Part shown: positions 1-10,699 of the stretch, in pieces
Position numbering within the stretch: the first letter of the stretch is position 1
How the letters are laid out: each line of letters opens with the position of its first letter
NCBI RefSeq assembly: GCF_000417875.1
Contig: NW_006920870.1
Coordinates: forward strand, 587,082-619,881
Source of the DNA: Pseudozyma flocculosa PF-1
Taxonomy: Eukaryota > Basidiomycota > Ustilaginomycetes > Ustilaginales > Ustilaginaceae
Direction of reading: 5' to 3'
DNA: 32,800 nt
Made by a program: the position numbers and the translations under genes
Notes under the pieces: model-generated
The model's input: only the letters and a program-made list of their open reading frames with translations
The model's database searches: none
What the model was told of the DNA's origin: nothing

Positions 1-160
1 CGGCTGCGGCGGCCTTGTCGGCCTTTGTGGTGGCGGTGGGCTTGGCCTTTGCGGCGCGGGTGGCCGTGGTGGTGGACGAGGCCGTCTTCTTGGTCGCCGC
101 GGCCGTCGTGGTGGCAGCGGCCGAGGCCTTGCCGGCTGCAGCCTTTCTTGCTGGCGCCAT
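1..160 (-). CDS. Lys/Ala/Thr-rich protein, N-terminal part (histone H1-like candidate), truncated by window edge
   Basis: The minus strand opens with an ATG at 160-158 and stays open to base 1. The 53 visible residues are almost entirely Ala, Lys and Thr, with Ser, Arg and Pro (beginning MAPARKAAAGKASAAA). This composition fits the disordered basic N-terminal tail of a linker histone or another chromatin or DNA-binding protein, but no folded domain is visible, so the function is a guess. It is divergently oriented to the p23 gene, with about 780 bp between the two start codons. The repetitive composition could also be chance reading of GC-rich DNA; the ATG context and the continuous K/A bias argue for a real gene. 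Confidence 0.45.
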   Translation of the reverse strand, partial: MAPARKAAAGKASAAATTTAAATKKTASSTTTATRAAKAKPTATTKADKAAAA

Positions 161-939
161 CGTGGGTGTCGGAGCGAAGCTCTGTATGTGTAGCTTGATG
201 GCGGGTGGTGCTTTGTCGGGAGCGGTCCAGGGCAATGCGATCAGGCTGGGCTCCAGACGAGGTGTGGAGAGGATGGTGAGGGAGAGGGGGCAGGGTCGGG
301 GTCGGGGTCAGGCAGGGTCAAGGAGCAGCCAAGGGGGCTGGGAGCTGGCGAAAAAAAGTAGTGCTCTGGCGAGAAATTCCAAAGGGGCCAGCCACCCAGC
401 CTGCCTGCTGGGCCTCTTGGCCCACTCCCAAAAAATTCAACGTATGCTCAACCCGGGGGCGCGAGTCTGCAGCAACCTCGGGACTCGGTCGCATGGCCGA
501 AATCCGATCACGCCCACTCGGCCGCAAGACGGAGGGGCGCAGCAGGCCGGGCCACCGGGTTTTTCTGGCGGCTTCCACTGCGCGAGAGTGCGAGAGTGCG
601 AGAGTGGAGCAGCAGGCGGAGGAAGCGAGGGACAGCGAGGGGCAGCGAAGGGTGGCCTGAGCCACGCAGCCAAGGCGGAAGAACGCAAAGGCCACGCCAC
701 GGCCACAAAAGCCACCGCCAGGCCAGGCCAACCAGGAGGCGTTGGTCAACGTTCCACCTCTCTTTACCCGCCACCACGACCACCGACAGCAACGACGACG
801 ACGACGACGCTTCACCGTCCGACGTCCATAGACTCCACACAAACGCAACCGGGACCACACACTGCTAGCAACGCCAGCAGACCAAGACCTCCAGCGGACT
901 ACCCAGACCTACCCTTCCCACTCACATCAACCACCCACG
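161..939. promoter_or_regulatory. Divergent intergenic region between the Lys/Ala-rich gene and p23
   Basis: About 780 bp with no supported gene. It must hold the promoters of both flanking divergent genes. It contains three tandem copies of a cgagagtg unit at about 585-607 and a GAC trinucleotide run near 793-810. The last 100 bases before the p23 start are C/A-rich, as is usual for a fungal 5' leader. I see no clear TATA box. Confidence 0.5.
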
Positions 940-1922
940 ATGGCAGCATCCGGTACCGTCGCGCCCGAGATCCTCTGGGCCCAGCGCTCCTCGGACGATG
1001 AGCCCGAGAAGGTGAGAGAGACACTCCACGCCGCACAGCTGCTGCTGCTGCTGCGTCGTTGTCCTGCTATGGCCGTGCCCGTCCACAAATTACTGACCAC
1101 GCACCTGCCCTGCTCTCCTCGTCGCCCCCGCAGAACGTCATCATGCTCACGATCAACGTGCCCAACCTCCCCGCCCCGCCGGCGACCAAGTTCGACCTCA
1201 CCTCGACCGGCTTTGAGTTCCACGCCAAGGTCGGCGATGCGTCCAAGGGCATCGAGGCAAAGGAGTACGCCTTTAAGCTCGACTTCTTTGGCGAGATTGA
1301 CGTAGAGGTGGGTAGCACCGTGGTGCAGTCTGGTCCGACCCCAGCCCCACGTCGAAGGCTCTTTCTCTGTTCCTGTGGTTCGGAGGCTGACATGCACGAC
1401 ATCGTTTCCGGTCCTCCCGGCCTGCCAACCACCTCCCCCCCCCCACCCCCCCCCCAGAATTCCAAGCAGAGCCTGACGTCCAAGTCGCTCTACGCGGTGC
1501 TGCGCAAGAAGGAGGCCAAGCTCGAGTACTGGCCGCGCCTGACAAAGGACAAGGTGCGGCTGCACAATGTCAAGACCGACTTTGACAAGTGGGTCGACGA
1601 GGACGAGCAGGACGGCGACGCAGAGGACCTGGCCGGCATGGGCGGCATGGGCGGCATGCCCGGCGGCCTCGACCCGAGCATGATGGGCATGGGCGGTGCC
1701 GGCGGCGGAGGAATGGGCGGCATGCCCGGCGGAATGGACCTCCAGTCGATGCTCGCCTCGATGGGCGGCGGCGCCGGCGGCATGCCCGACTTTGGCGCCG
1801 GCAGCGACAGCGACGACGAGGGCGACGACGTTGAGGGCGCCGACAACGACGCCCAGTCGGCCCCGCTCGACCAGGCCGGCGACGCAGCCGCAAAGGCAAA
1901 GGACGTCGAGAGCGTCGACTGA
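940..1922 (+). CDS. SBA1: Hsp90 co-chaperone p23 (Sba1/Wos2 family), CS domain
   Basis: Three exons, 940-1011, 1134-1307 and 1458-1922, encode 236 residues; both introns (GTGAGA...CAG and GTGGGT...CAG) are phase 0. The p23 family binds the ATP-bound Hsp90 dimer and slows ATP hydrolysis late in the client cycle; it acts in the cytosol and nucleus. The CS domain covers about residues 8-125 (APEILWAQRSSD; NVIMLTINVPNL) and ends in the p23 signature YWPRLTKDKVRLHNVKTDFD followed by KWVDEDE. The tail has GGMGGMGGMPGG-type Gly/Met repeats and a Ser/Asp-rich acidic end, as in yeast Sba1. Length matches the family (yeast Sba1 216). The first-exon ATG is chosen because it supplies the W-containing first strand. 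Intron 2 has an unusual all-C pyrimidine tract. Confidence 0.93.
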
Positions 1923-2320
1923 GGTCGCCGTCGCGTGACCCTCGAGGCTTCCCCCGCCGTCTCTCCGCTTCGTCCTTGACCACGTCTCTAGCGGCGAATG
2001 AGAACCAAAAAACCCAATGCTTCCTATCGACCGCCTAAACCACCGACCGACCGACCGACCGACCGAAGTGCCTGCCTCTCTGCCTGTGCGCTCACAAGAA
2101 GTCGCCAGACCGCCAAGCGAAGCCCCGTCAGATACAATCGTCTCGACGTAAAGTCAAAGGGTCTAAGATTCAGCATGCGGAGAAGTGCCAAAAGACCAGA
2201 CGAGGATCCAGGTTCGACAGACAAGGGCAGGCGCACGGCTGGGGAGAGGAGCACGGCCTGCACGTGGGACCGTGCAAGAAAGGCCGTCGCACCTTGTTGC
2301 GCCCGCCCTTGACTGGCCAT
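1923..2320. other. Convergent 3' intergenic region between p23 and DGAT2
   Basis: About 400 bp separating two converging stop codons, so it should hold both 3' UTRs and polyadenylation regions. It contains an A-rich patch at about 2000-2015 and a CCGA microsatellite at 2043-2066. No gene is supported; the open frames across it have no recognisable content. Confidence 0.5.
2043..2066. repeat. (CCGA)6 microsatellite
   Basis: Six perfect tandem copies of CCGA downstream of the p23 stop codon, probably inside its 3' UTR. Confidence 0.9.
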
Positions 2321-4184
2321 TCATGCGATAATGGTCAGCTCCTTTGTCCTGTTGGCGGCATAGGCGTCCTTCCACGTATCCCAGATGCTGACCGGCGTAA
2401 TACAAGGTGAGGCGAGGCAGGGCAGGGCAGGGCAAGGGCAACGACGGCAGAGTCAGCGAGCGGGGCTCATGGTATACGCCCTATCGACACAGGCCAGGCC
2501 GGAGCGCGACTCACTTCATCAGCTCGTCAATGTACTGCTTCTGCACCTCCTCGACCTCTTCTTTTGTGGGGTCCGGGTTCTTTTTGACGTGAATCGGCCT
2601 CCCCACTGCGTTGGACCCACGCAGCGCCACGTCGAAACACGAAGAAAGTCAGCGACGTGCCGGAATCTGGGTCGGACTCGAGATCGACGCCGCTGCGAGC
2701 GACTCACCGACGCTGACGATCGGATGCCGGTAGGGCATGAGGCCGATGCTGTAGTTGAACACGCCTCGGCCGTGGAAGATGGGCAGGGTGAAGCCAAACA
2801 GGCTCTGGAAGCGCTTCTGGATCGCATAGACCTTGGTGCCCTCCTCGTTGGACAGCTGCTCGTAGACGTCGTTCTCGCCAAACGAAAAGACGGGGACCAG
2901 ATCCGCACTGCGAGGCACGGAGGGTGAAGGAAAGGGGGCGGGAGCGTCAGCTAGGCTCCGACCAGTGGGAAGCCTCGGACAGCCCCTCATGCCGTGCGAC
3001 ACCGTCTCCCGATGGACACTCACCCGTTGCGAATGGCAATCTTGATGAAGCCGAGGCGGCGCTTGAGCGTGAGGTCGGCGGTGCCCGGCCGCGCATTGAG
3101 GCTCTCTGAGGCGCCGCCGACGACAATGGCGATGGCATTGCCCTTGCCCTTGCGCAGGATCGACTCGCAGCTGCGGCGCGAGACGCTGCAGATGCCCATG
3201 GCCATGATGACGTCGCGGAAGATGGGGATTGTGAAGTTGGTGGCGAGCGTGAGGAGGTGCGGGGTGATGCCGGGGAAGCTGGCGGGGAACTCGGTTGCGT
3301 CCGTGGCGAGGTTGGCGACGGCGGCCACGCCGAGGATGCCGTGCGGGTGGTATCCGAAGATGTAGGGGCGATCCGGCGGCAGGTCAGTCGTCTGGCGGCG
3401 GTGGAGGCATCATCCAAGCAGAAGAGCAACGACGAGAGGGACGAGGTCAGCACGCGGCCAAGGAAGGACGACTACCGACGCCGTCTGGGGGGGCTACGCT
3501 GAGCATCGATGGGCAAGCACTGGCACCCACCTTGATCATCGAGATCGGGAAGTACTCGGCAAAGTAGCGGAAGACGGCAAGCTTGCGGACGCGCGGGAAG
3601 CGGCGGCCTCCGGACTCGGGCGCGGTGTCGATGAAGAAGATCCAGATGAGGTAGGGGATGACGATGGGCCAGAAGAGGGGCACCGAGAGTATAAGGAAGA
3701 AGAGGGCAATCGAGATGGGCAGCAGCAGCGCCCAGAAGAGGACGCCGAGGGTCTGCAAGCGCCTACTGCGCGGAACCGAGAGGGGGGCGAATCTGCGAGC
3801 GGGCGAGGTCGAGGGCGAGGTCGAGATGGGGACGTCAGCGGGGCGATGCGGGCAATGAAGCCATGAAAGGGCCTACACAGGCCGGTGAGGGTGCGACGAC
3901 CTGCTGGCCACGCACCTAATCATGTTTGACTTTTTTGCGCGCTCTGCCTCTTGCTGTCGTGACCGCAGAGAGGGGTTCGGGGAGGCGTTTGCGCTTGCAT
4001 CTGCACTTTGGGGTTGGTCCTGTGTGGGAGCTGATGAGGGGCCCGCCGAGTCGGTGCCAATGCCGTGGTCGCTAGGGGGTGCGGAGCGAGGAAAGATGGG
4101 ATCCGAGGGAGAGGGCGGCTCTACGCGCTCGCCGGCCGTCTGGGAGGCGGGCGGGTGTTGGTCGACGTCTTGAGACGGCGTCAT
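2321..4184 (-). CDS. DGA1: Diacylglycerol O-acyltransferase, DGAT2 family
   Basis: Six exons on the minus strand (4184-3916, 3765-3531, 3391-3024, 2907-2708, 2605-2515, 2387-2321) encode 409 residues; all introns (102-150 nt) are GT-AG and frame-preserving. DGAT2 transfers an acyl group from acyl-CoA to diacylglycerol, the last step of triacylglycerol synthesis, at the ER and lipid droplets. Residues 1-89 are a Ser/Pro-rich, probably disordered tail. A hydrophobic hairpin follows at about 93-137. The catalytic YHPHG motif is at 182-186, the GGASE motif near 260, and then RPG and NGADLVPVFSFGEND. The end, IWDTWKDAYAANRTKEL, is typical of the family. The start at 4184 gives the longest N-terminus with fungal-like composition; the frame is open further upstream without a better ATG. 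MGAT activity cannot be excluded. Confidence 0.95.
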
Positions 4185-4294
4185 GGTGGCAGGCTGGCTT
4201 GGCCGAGGAGGGGAGCCTTGAGGTGGGCCTGCGAGGCGCGTGTTTGACCGAGGTGGCGGGTCGCAGAGAGGTGTGGTGGAAGAGGGGAGGGAGG

Positions 4295-4336
4295 GATGGA
4301 GAGAGAGAGATGGAGAGAGAGAGATGGAGAGAGAGG
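4295..4336. repeat. Three tandem 14-nt units (gatggagagagaga)
   Basis: Units lie at 4295-4308, 4309-4322 and 4323-4336; the last differs at its final base. On the minus strand they form a CT-rich stretch about 110-150 nt upstream of the DGAT2 start codon, where fungal genes often have CT-rich leaders. Confidence 0.85.
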
Positions 4337-5123
4337 GAAGAGGCGAGCGAGGATACGGCAAGCACGCCAGCTGGCACACGACGATGGAGAAGAAAGAGGA
4401 CGAGAGCGAGGCAGAGGATGGCCAGGGAGGGCCCTCTTTGTTTGCCGGTCGAACCCTGGCCTGCTGGCCTGGCTGCAAGCCACAGCGCAGCCAAAGCTTT
4501 GGCTGCTCGCAGTCAGGCCCACCCGAGCCAAGCTCCACATCCTAGCCTCTTTGAGCAAAGGGTGCGGCGCCTCGAAGCGCACACGACGGCAGCCCGCCTG
4601 GCTTGGCCTCGAGGCTTTCACGCTCAGACCACCTGCCTCTTTTTTCCTCTTTTTCTCTTTTTCTCCTTCTTGGCGCCCGGGCCACGGCCATGGGTCAACC
4701 GGCCCTCGTTCCACGCGAGCAGCCAGGAGGCGTGGCTCCTTCCAGCATCTTGTGCTTCCTTCTTCCTCGCCCTCGTCCTCTCGCACAGACGACGTGGATT
4801 GCAGGGATCTGTGGTGCCGCCGTGTGGTTTCCCACCGGGATGCCAGGGCCAAAGGCCGACCAAGCGGCGGGCCGCCGACTCGCGCACCGCCCCGAGCGTA
4901 TCGACGCATCAAAAAGAATCCCAAGTCCCTGCCGCCATCGAGTCGCTCCTCCAACCACGGCCGACGGCTCATCGGCATCGACAACGACAACGCACGACGA
5001 CATCGCGACGCAACCCAGCTCTCTCTCTTTCACACAACCTGCACCGGCACAGTGCATCGACAGCAACGAGGACCGAGGGACAACAATCTACCGTGTGTAT
5101 TGAGATTTCAGACAGGACAGGCC

Positions 5124-5143
5124 GACAGACAGACAGACAGACA
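5124..5143. repeat. (GACA)5 microsatellite
   Basis: Five perfect copies of GACA, about 265 bp downstream of the GH63 stop codon. Confidence 0.85.
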
Positions 5144-5407
5144 AAGGGCAAAGAAGGCGACGGGGTCAACGGACACATAACCGGACGCGGGAGGGACAGA
5201 CCAAGACCGGGAACAGAGCCGAGGCGAGGCGAGGCCGAGGGGGAGAGCGACAAGACCTTGTCTCCAGGCGAGCGAGAGCGCGGGCGGAAAACCATTTCAT
5301 CCATCTATCGAGACGAGACGCTAAGGCGATTGCGACGTGGATCCGGGAAGATCGCGGCCGCGAGGCAGGGGCGGGCGGGCAGGTGCGGGCCGTTTCCCAC
5401 CCCTCAC

Positions 5408-8400
5408 TCAGAGCTCGTCGGGCGACGGTGGGCGCGAGTAGGCCGACGAGTAGGGAATCGAGCCGGCCTCGGAGCGGTTGTCCTCGGTGAGGTGCTCGTC
5501 AAAGTAGTGCGCCGCCGTCGACTTGGGCGTGCGCGGCGTGTGCGCCAGCCCGTAGCTCGCCCCCGTCGAAAAGATTGTGTAGGCGATCAGGCCCGTCCAG
5601 CCGCACTGGTGGCTCGCGCCCAGCCCCTTGCCCGTGTCGCCGTGGAAGAACTCGTAGAAGTGCACCAGGTCGCGGAACTCGGGCTCGTAGTCGAGCATCG
5701 GCACGCCGCCGTTGGTCGCGCGCCGACCAGACTCATCGCGCGTAAAGATGCGCAGCAGCCGGTGCGACAGCTCCTCGGCAACGTGGCCCAGGTGCATAAA
5801 GTCGCCGCTGCCCGTCGGGCACTCGATCTTGAAGCTCTCGCCATAGTACTGGTAGAAGCGCTGCAGGCTCTCGATCAGCAGGAAGTTGACGGCGATCCAG
5901 ATGGGCCCGCGCCAGTTCGAGTTGCCGCCAAACATGGGGCTGTGGCTGTCGCCAGGCCAGTAGCCCACGCCAAAGTCCTCGCCGCCGACGTTGACGTGGA
6001 AGGGGTTCTTCTGGTGGTCCTTGCTGAGCGAGCGGACGCCGTACTCGCTGAGGAACTCGGTCTCGTCGAGCATCCGCTTGAGGATCAGCTCCAGCCTCTC
6101 GCGGCTCACCATCGACAGCAGCCGGCGGTCGGCACGGCCGGCCACCTTCATGTTGGCAATGTTGCGCTCGGCCATCTCGGGCCGGTTGTCGAGGAACCAC
6201 TGCATCCGCTTGGCAAAGCTCGGGAAGCGCTTGAGCGCCGACGGCTCGATCGTCAGCGTCGCGTACAGCGGGATCAGGCCTACCAGACTCTTGACCGGGA
6301 TCACCTGGCTGTTGCCCGGGCCCCACTCGATGGCGTCGTAGTAGAAGCCGTCCTTGTCGCTCCACAGGCTCAGGCCCTCGTCGTCGCCCGCGTTCTTGTA
6401 GGTCATGGCGTCCGAGATGAAGATAAAGTGCTCAAAGAACTTGGACGCGATGTCCTCGTACGTCGGGTTGTGCTTGGCCAGCTCGAGCGCCATGTTGAGC
6501 ATGTTGAGCGCGTAGAAGGCCATCCAGGCGGTGCCGTCGGCCTGGCGCAGCACGCCGCCGGTGGGCAGCGGCTCGGAGCGGTTAAAGGGGCCGATGTTGT
6601 CGAGGCCGAGGAAGCCGCCCTCGAAGACGTTGGCGCCGCCCGAATCCTTGCGGTTGACCCACCAGGTAAAGTTGATGAGCAGCTTCTGGAAGACGCGCTC
6701 GAGGAAGTCGAGGTCCTCGCGGCCAAACAGCTTGCGCTCAATCTTGAAGACGCGGAACGTTGCCCAGGCGTGGACCGGCGGGTTGACGTCGGAAAAGTTC
6801 CACTCGTAGGCCGGCAGCGCGCCGTCGGGCTTCATGTACCACTCGCGCGTGAAGAGGTCGAGCTGCTTCTTGGCAAACGCCGGGTCAATCATGGCCAGCG
6901 GGATGCAGTGGAAGGCCGTGTCCCACACGGCGCTGAACGGGTACTCCCACTTGTCAGGCATCGACAGGACGTCCTCCATGTGCAGGTGGCGCCAGTCGTG
7001 GTTGCGGATGTGCTTGCGCTGCGGCGGCGGCGCAGGCTGTCCCGGGTCTCCGCGCAGCCACTCGGACTGGACGAACATGTAAAACTGCTTGTTCCACATC
7101 ATGCCGGCGAGGGCCTGCCTCATGATGTTCTTCATGTCGTCGGGCATGGGGCCGATGACGAGCTTGCTGTAGAACTCGTCGGCCTCGGAGCGGCGCGACT
7201 CGACGACGCCGTCAAACTGCTCGTCGTCGTCGACCGTCGGGTCCTCCTGTGGGGTGCGGGGCGTCAGCTTCATGCGCACCACGGCGCAGCCGCCGTTGGG
7301 CGGCACCTGGCGGAAGACGTAGTGGGCGCCCGCCTTGGTTCCTTCCTTGGCCGGGTTGACGTAGTCGCGGGTGGGCGGCGCGTCCTCGGGGATCTCCCAG
7401 TACTCCTGCTCCTCGTCGACGTGCTCCTCGACCTCCTCCTCGTCGTACTGCTGCTCCTGCTCCTCGCCGTCGGCGCCGTCCCCATCGGTCGAGCCGGCTG
7501 CGACCGACCTCGGCGTGCGCACGGTGCGCGTGACGGTGCGCTGGACGGTGCGCGTCTTGCGCACGGGCTGCGGGCGGTCCTTTTCGAGGCGGTGGGCGGG
7601 CACGATGTGGTCGTGGAAGGCGTCCTTGGCGTAGACGTTCTTGTTCTGGCCATTGTAGAGGCGCTCGAAGTTGGTCTCGTTCTCGGTGAAGAGGAGCTCG
7701 GGTGCCACCTCCTCGTCCGAGACGGGCTCAGGCGCCTGGCCCCTCCGCGGCGCCGGCGCGCTCGGGGCAGGGCTGGTGGAGCAGTAGAGGTGGTAGCGGC
7801 CCAGCTCCTTGTGGTCGGCCTGGATGACGTAGTCGCCCGTCTGCTTCATCTTGGGCTTCTCGGGCTCGTCCTTGGGCCAGAACCAGTAGTTGCGGAAGAA
7901 CATCTGCGGGATGATGTGCAGGTCGGCCGCCTCGGGCCCGCGGTTGTAGGCGCTGATGCGGATCGAGACGGCGTTTTCCTCGTCGGCGTCCTTGGCGTAC
8001 TCGACAAAGACGTCCCAGTACCGGTTGTCGTCGAAGAGGTCGGTGTCGGTGATCTCAAACTCGGCGACGTCGCGGCCGCGGTTGCGCGACTCGCGCAGCA
8101 GCTGGTCGTACGGGTAGGGGCCCTGCGGGTACTTGTAGAGCATCTTCATGTAGCTGTGGGTGGGCGTGCTGTCGAGGTACCAGTAGAGCTCCTTGACGTC
8201 CTCGCCGTGGTTGCCCTCGTTGTTGGCGAGGCCGAACAGGCGTTCCTTGAGCATGCGGTCCTTGCCGTTCCACAGCGCCAGGCTGAAGCCGAGGCGGCAG
8301 TGGTTGTCCGAGAGACCCGCCAGGCCGTCCTCGCCCCAGCGGTAGGTGCGGCTGCGCGCAATCTCGTGCGGGAAGTGCGACCAGGCGTCGCCGTTGTCGC

Positions 8401-9158
8401 TGTAGTCCTCGCGGACGGTGCCCCACTGGCGCTCGCTGAGGTAGGGACCCCAGCGCTTCCAGTGGCGCTCCTTGTTGGCGTCCTCCTGCAGGCGCGTCTC
8501 CTCGACCGAAGCCATGCCGTTGGTGCCGTTGGCGGCGCGCGAGTCGGCCGCCTGGTTGAGCGCATGCGTGGGACCACGGTTGTGGCCGATGTCGTGCTCG
8601 CTGCCGTTGGCCGCGTGGCCGCCCGTGACCGACTCGCAGGCGGCCTGGCTGAACGACTTGCGGTGGTAGGTCTCCGGGCGCGCCGAGTAGTGCTTGGGGT
8701 TGGCATACTTGTAGGCATTGTCGGGGTGGTATTCGGCCTTGTGGGCCGAGGCCGACGAGCGCGAGTGGAACGAGGGCTTGGACGACGGGCTGGTGGGGAC
8801 GGGCGTCTTTTCGGCGGGGTCGGCTGTCGAGTCGTTGGGTATGCGTGCGAGGGTGCCCATGTCAGCTCGACTGCCTGGCGATGGCGTCGTCGCGGCGCGT
8901 GCTCTCTCGCGCTCTCGCTCTTTCTCTACCTCTCGCTGCTTCTCAATGCGCTACTCACGCTTCCTCTCGGTTGCCTTGGCGGGCTTCTTGGGAAGCTCGA
9001 CGCTCTGGGAGGCGACGCCGTCGCGGCCCGGGATGTCGATGCTGAGCGAAGTCTTGGGCTCCATGGTCTCGGTGGGTGCGGGGGCGGAGGGGGCAGCAGG
9101 TGCGGCGGGCGCGGGCGATTCCGAGGTGGGAGTCTTGTCAGCGGCGGCCTCGATGGGC

Positions 9159-9197
<39 letters not shown>

Positions 9198-9490
9198 GCT
9201 GCGGGCGCTTGGGTGGAAGGGGTCACAGCCGGGGCTGCGGGTGCGTCGTTGGAGGACTCGGCGGTGCGCTGAGGAGCGGCGGGGGTGGGGGTGGTCCTGC
9301 CGTCGGATTCGGTGTCCTTGAGCTTGCTGGGGGAGGGGCTGCCCTTGAGGAAGGAGCGGCCGATGGAGTTTTGCGAGTCGGATCTGTGGACGTTGGAGGG
9401 AGCGTCGTCGGAGTCGGTCGACTTTTGGCGCGGGTGCGAGGAAGACTTGGTGCGGCTGGAGCCGAACACCTTTCGCAGCTGGGAAGCCAT
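5408..9490 (-). CDS. GH63-type glycoside hydrolase, orthologue-like to yeast YMR196W (function not established)
   Basis: Two exons, 9490-8959 and 8874-5408, encode 1,332 residues; the 84-nt intron (GTGAGT...CAG) is phase 1. The large exon carries an (alpha/alpha)6-type GH63/mannosylglycerate-hydrolase-like catalytic region from about residue 310 to 1290. Recognisable blocks are [46 protein letters not shown] (around 1160) and [14 protein letters not shown]. Relatives include E. coli YgjK; the substrate of the fungal members is unknown to me. There is no signal peptide, so it is probably cytosolic, unlike ER glucosidase I. Residues 1-180 are Ser/Pro/Ala-rich with an 11-Gln run. An acidic low-complexity insert lies at about 615-675. 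If the intron is not real, the protein could start at 8860 (1,150 residues) without losing the catalytic region. Confidence 0.91.
9164..9196. repeat. (CTG)11 run encoding polyglutamine in the GH63 N-terminus
   Basis: Eleven perfect CTG units on the plus strand read as CAG, giving 11 consecutive Gln in the first exon of the minus-strand GH63 gene. Pure triplet runs of this kind usually vary in length between strains. Confidence 0.92.
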
Positions 9491-9696
9491 ATATCAACAG
9501 GGGGCGAGTGCGACGGAAAGAAGGGGGGCCGAGCGGGGGGGGTTGGGTGCAGCGGTGGTGCTTGCAGGGGCGCGTGCGCCGGCGAGGGTAGTGGAAGCGA
9601 GGGGTGTGAAGACGAGCAGATGGGTCAAAGGAGCGGATGCGAAGCAGACGACCAGAGTGTGAAGATCGAAAGAGAAGGCAAGGGGGGAACAGGGGA

Positions 9697-9720
9697 TGGT
9701 GGTGGTGGTGGTGGTGGTGG
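9697..9720. repeat. (TGG)8 microsatellite
   Basis: Eight perfect TGG units about 210 bp upstream of the GH63 start codon. On the minus (GH63) strand this is a CCA run. Confidence 0.9.
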
Positions 9721-9961
9721 CGATAGGTGATGGGGAAGGCGAGGAGGCCGATGGACGACTAGGACGACGCGGAGCGAGGGTGGCCACAATTAGAAGACGG
9801 CCAGGCAGACAGGCAGACGGAGAGAAGAGAGAGGCCGGCCGTGGGATCGAGAGAGGCTACGGCTGGCGGCAGAGTTCGTCGATCTCATCATCGCGCTTCG
9901 GTGACTGCGTTTGCAGGCAGGCATGCCAGGCCAGAAGGAGAGAGGCAAGCAAGGCAGCCGG

Positions 9962-10013
9962 GGCTGGCTGGATGGCTGGCTGGTTGGCTGGATGGCTGGC
10001 TGGCTGGCTGGCT
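9962..10013. repeat. Imperfect CTGG/GGCT tetranucleotide array
   Basis: About 52 bp of GGCTGGCTGGATGGCTGG-type units with occasional A or T substitutions, in the GH63/methyltransferase divergent region. Confidence 0.85.
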
Positions 10014-10161
10014 AGGCTGGGGACCGCCAACGAGCACGAGCCACGAGTCGAGCCCCAGGGGGAAAGGGAAGGGGCGGGGGCCCATCCAGCCCGCCTACGC
10101 TATTTTCCTTGGCTGGGGCAAGCAACTTGGCGCGCAAGAGGCGGCGAGGTGGGCCAGGGCG

Positions 10162-10190
10162 GGCAGGCAGGCAGGCAGGCCAGGCAGGCC
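10162..10190. repeat. GGCA tetranucleotide array
   Basis: Four perfect GGCA units from 10162 to 10177, continuing as GGCCAGGCAGGCC. It belongs to the AGGC/CCTG family that recurs in upstream regions of this window. Confidence 0.85.
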
Positions 10191-10352
10191 AGGGTCGAGG
10201 CGAGGGCCCTGATCGTCCCGGGTCCAGCCAGGCAGGCCAACATCGCACCGACCGGCCAGCCCAGCGGTAGTGCCCCACCCACCCACCACCACGGCCAGGC
10301 CAGGCCAAGCAAGAAAGCGCACCTCGCCGTCAGACGCGCAGCAAGGATAGAC

Positions 10353-10372
10353 AGGCAGGCAGGCAGGCAGGC
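10353..10372. repeat. (AGGC)5 microsatellite
   Basis: Five perfect AGGC units, about 350 bp upstream of the short open frame at 10700. Confidence 0.9.
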
Positions 10373-10699
10373 CTGGCCCCCGCTACGGCGGACGAAATCT
10401 TTGGAATTTCGTTCGCCCCTTGGCCTCCCCTCGCCCTCGCCTTCGCCTTCGCCTTCGCCGCGCGTCTTTGTCGACCAGCAAGCAGCAGCAAGCAAGCCGG
10501 GTTCGACCGTCGGTCCGCCCCTCCGCGCAGGAAATACAGAGCAAGATCCACAGCCATCGCCGTTCGACGTCTGCCTCTGCCACGCCAATCGATCTGCCTG
10601 CCTCTGGCCCTACCCTCCTCTGGCAGGGCTCCGGGGAGAAGCGAGGGCAAGCCCAGCCTGCCGCTCGTCTGCTGGCAGGCGGACACGAGCAGATCCAAA

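Larger units (their letters stand above)
4185..5407. promoter_or_regulatory. Upstream region of DGAT2 and 3' flank of the GH63 gene
   Basis: About 1.2 kb between tandem minus-strand genes. Nearest DGAT2 it is CT-rich on the coding strand (a GA-repeat as written), including three 14-nt repeats at 4295-4336. It also carries a long pyrimidine tract on the plus strand at about 4637-4672 and a GACA microsatellite at 5124-5143. The open frames here are low-complexity and match no family I know. Confidence 0.5.

Noticed and set aside
4079..9730. 1,883-codon open frame on the plus strand across the GH63 gene
   Set aside because: It shares codon boundaries with the minus-strand gene and translates to low-complexity Arg/Val/Leu/Gly-rich sequence. 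It is explained by missing TTA, CTA and TCA codons in the sense gene.
9962..10372. Regularly repeated short units that could suggest a CRISPR-like or satellite array
   Set aside because: The units are 4-nt slippage repeats without unique spacers, and the window is plainly eukaryotic.
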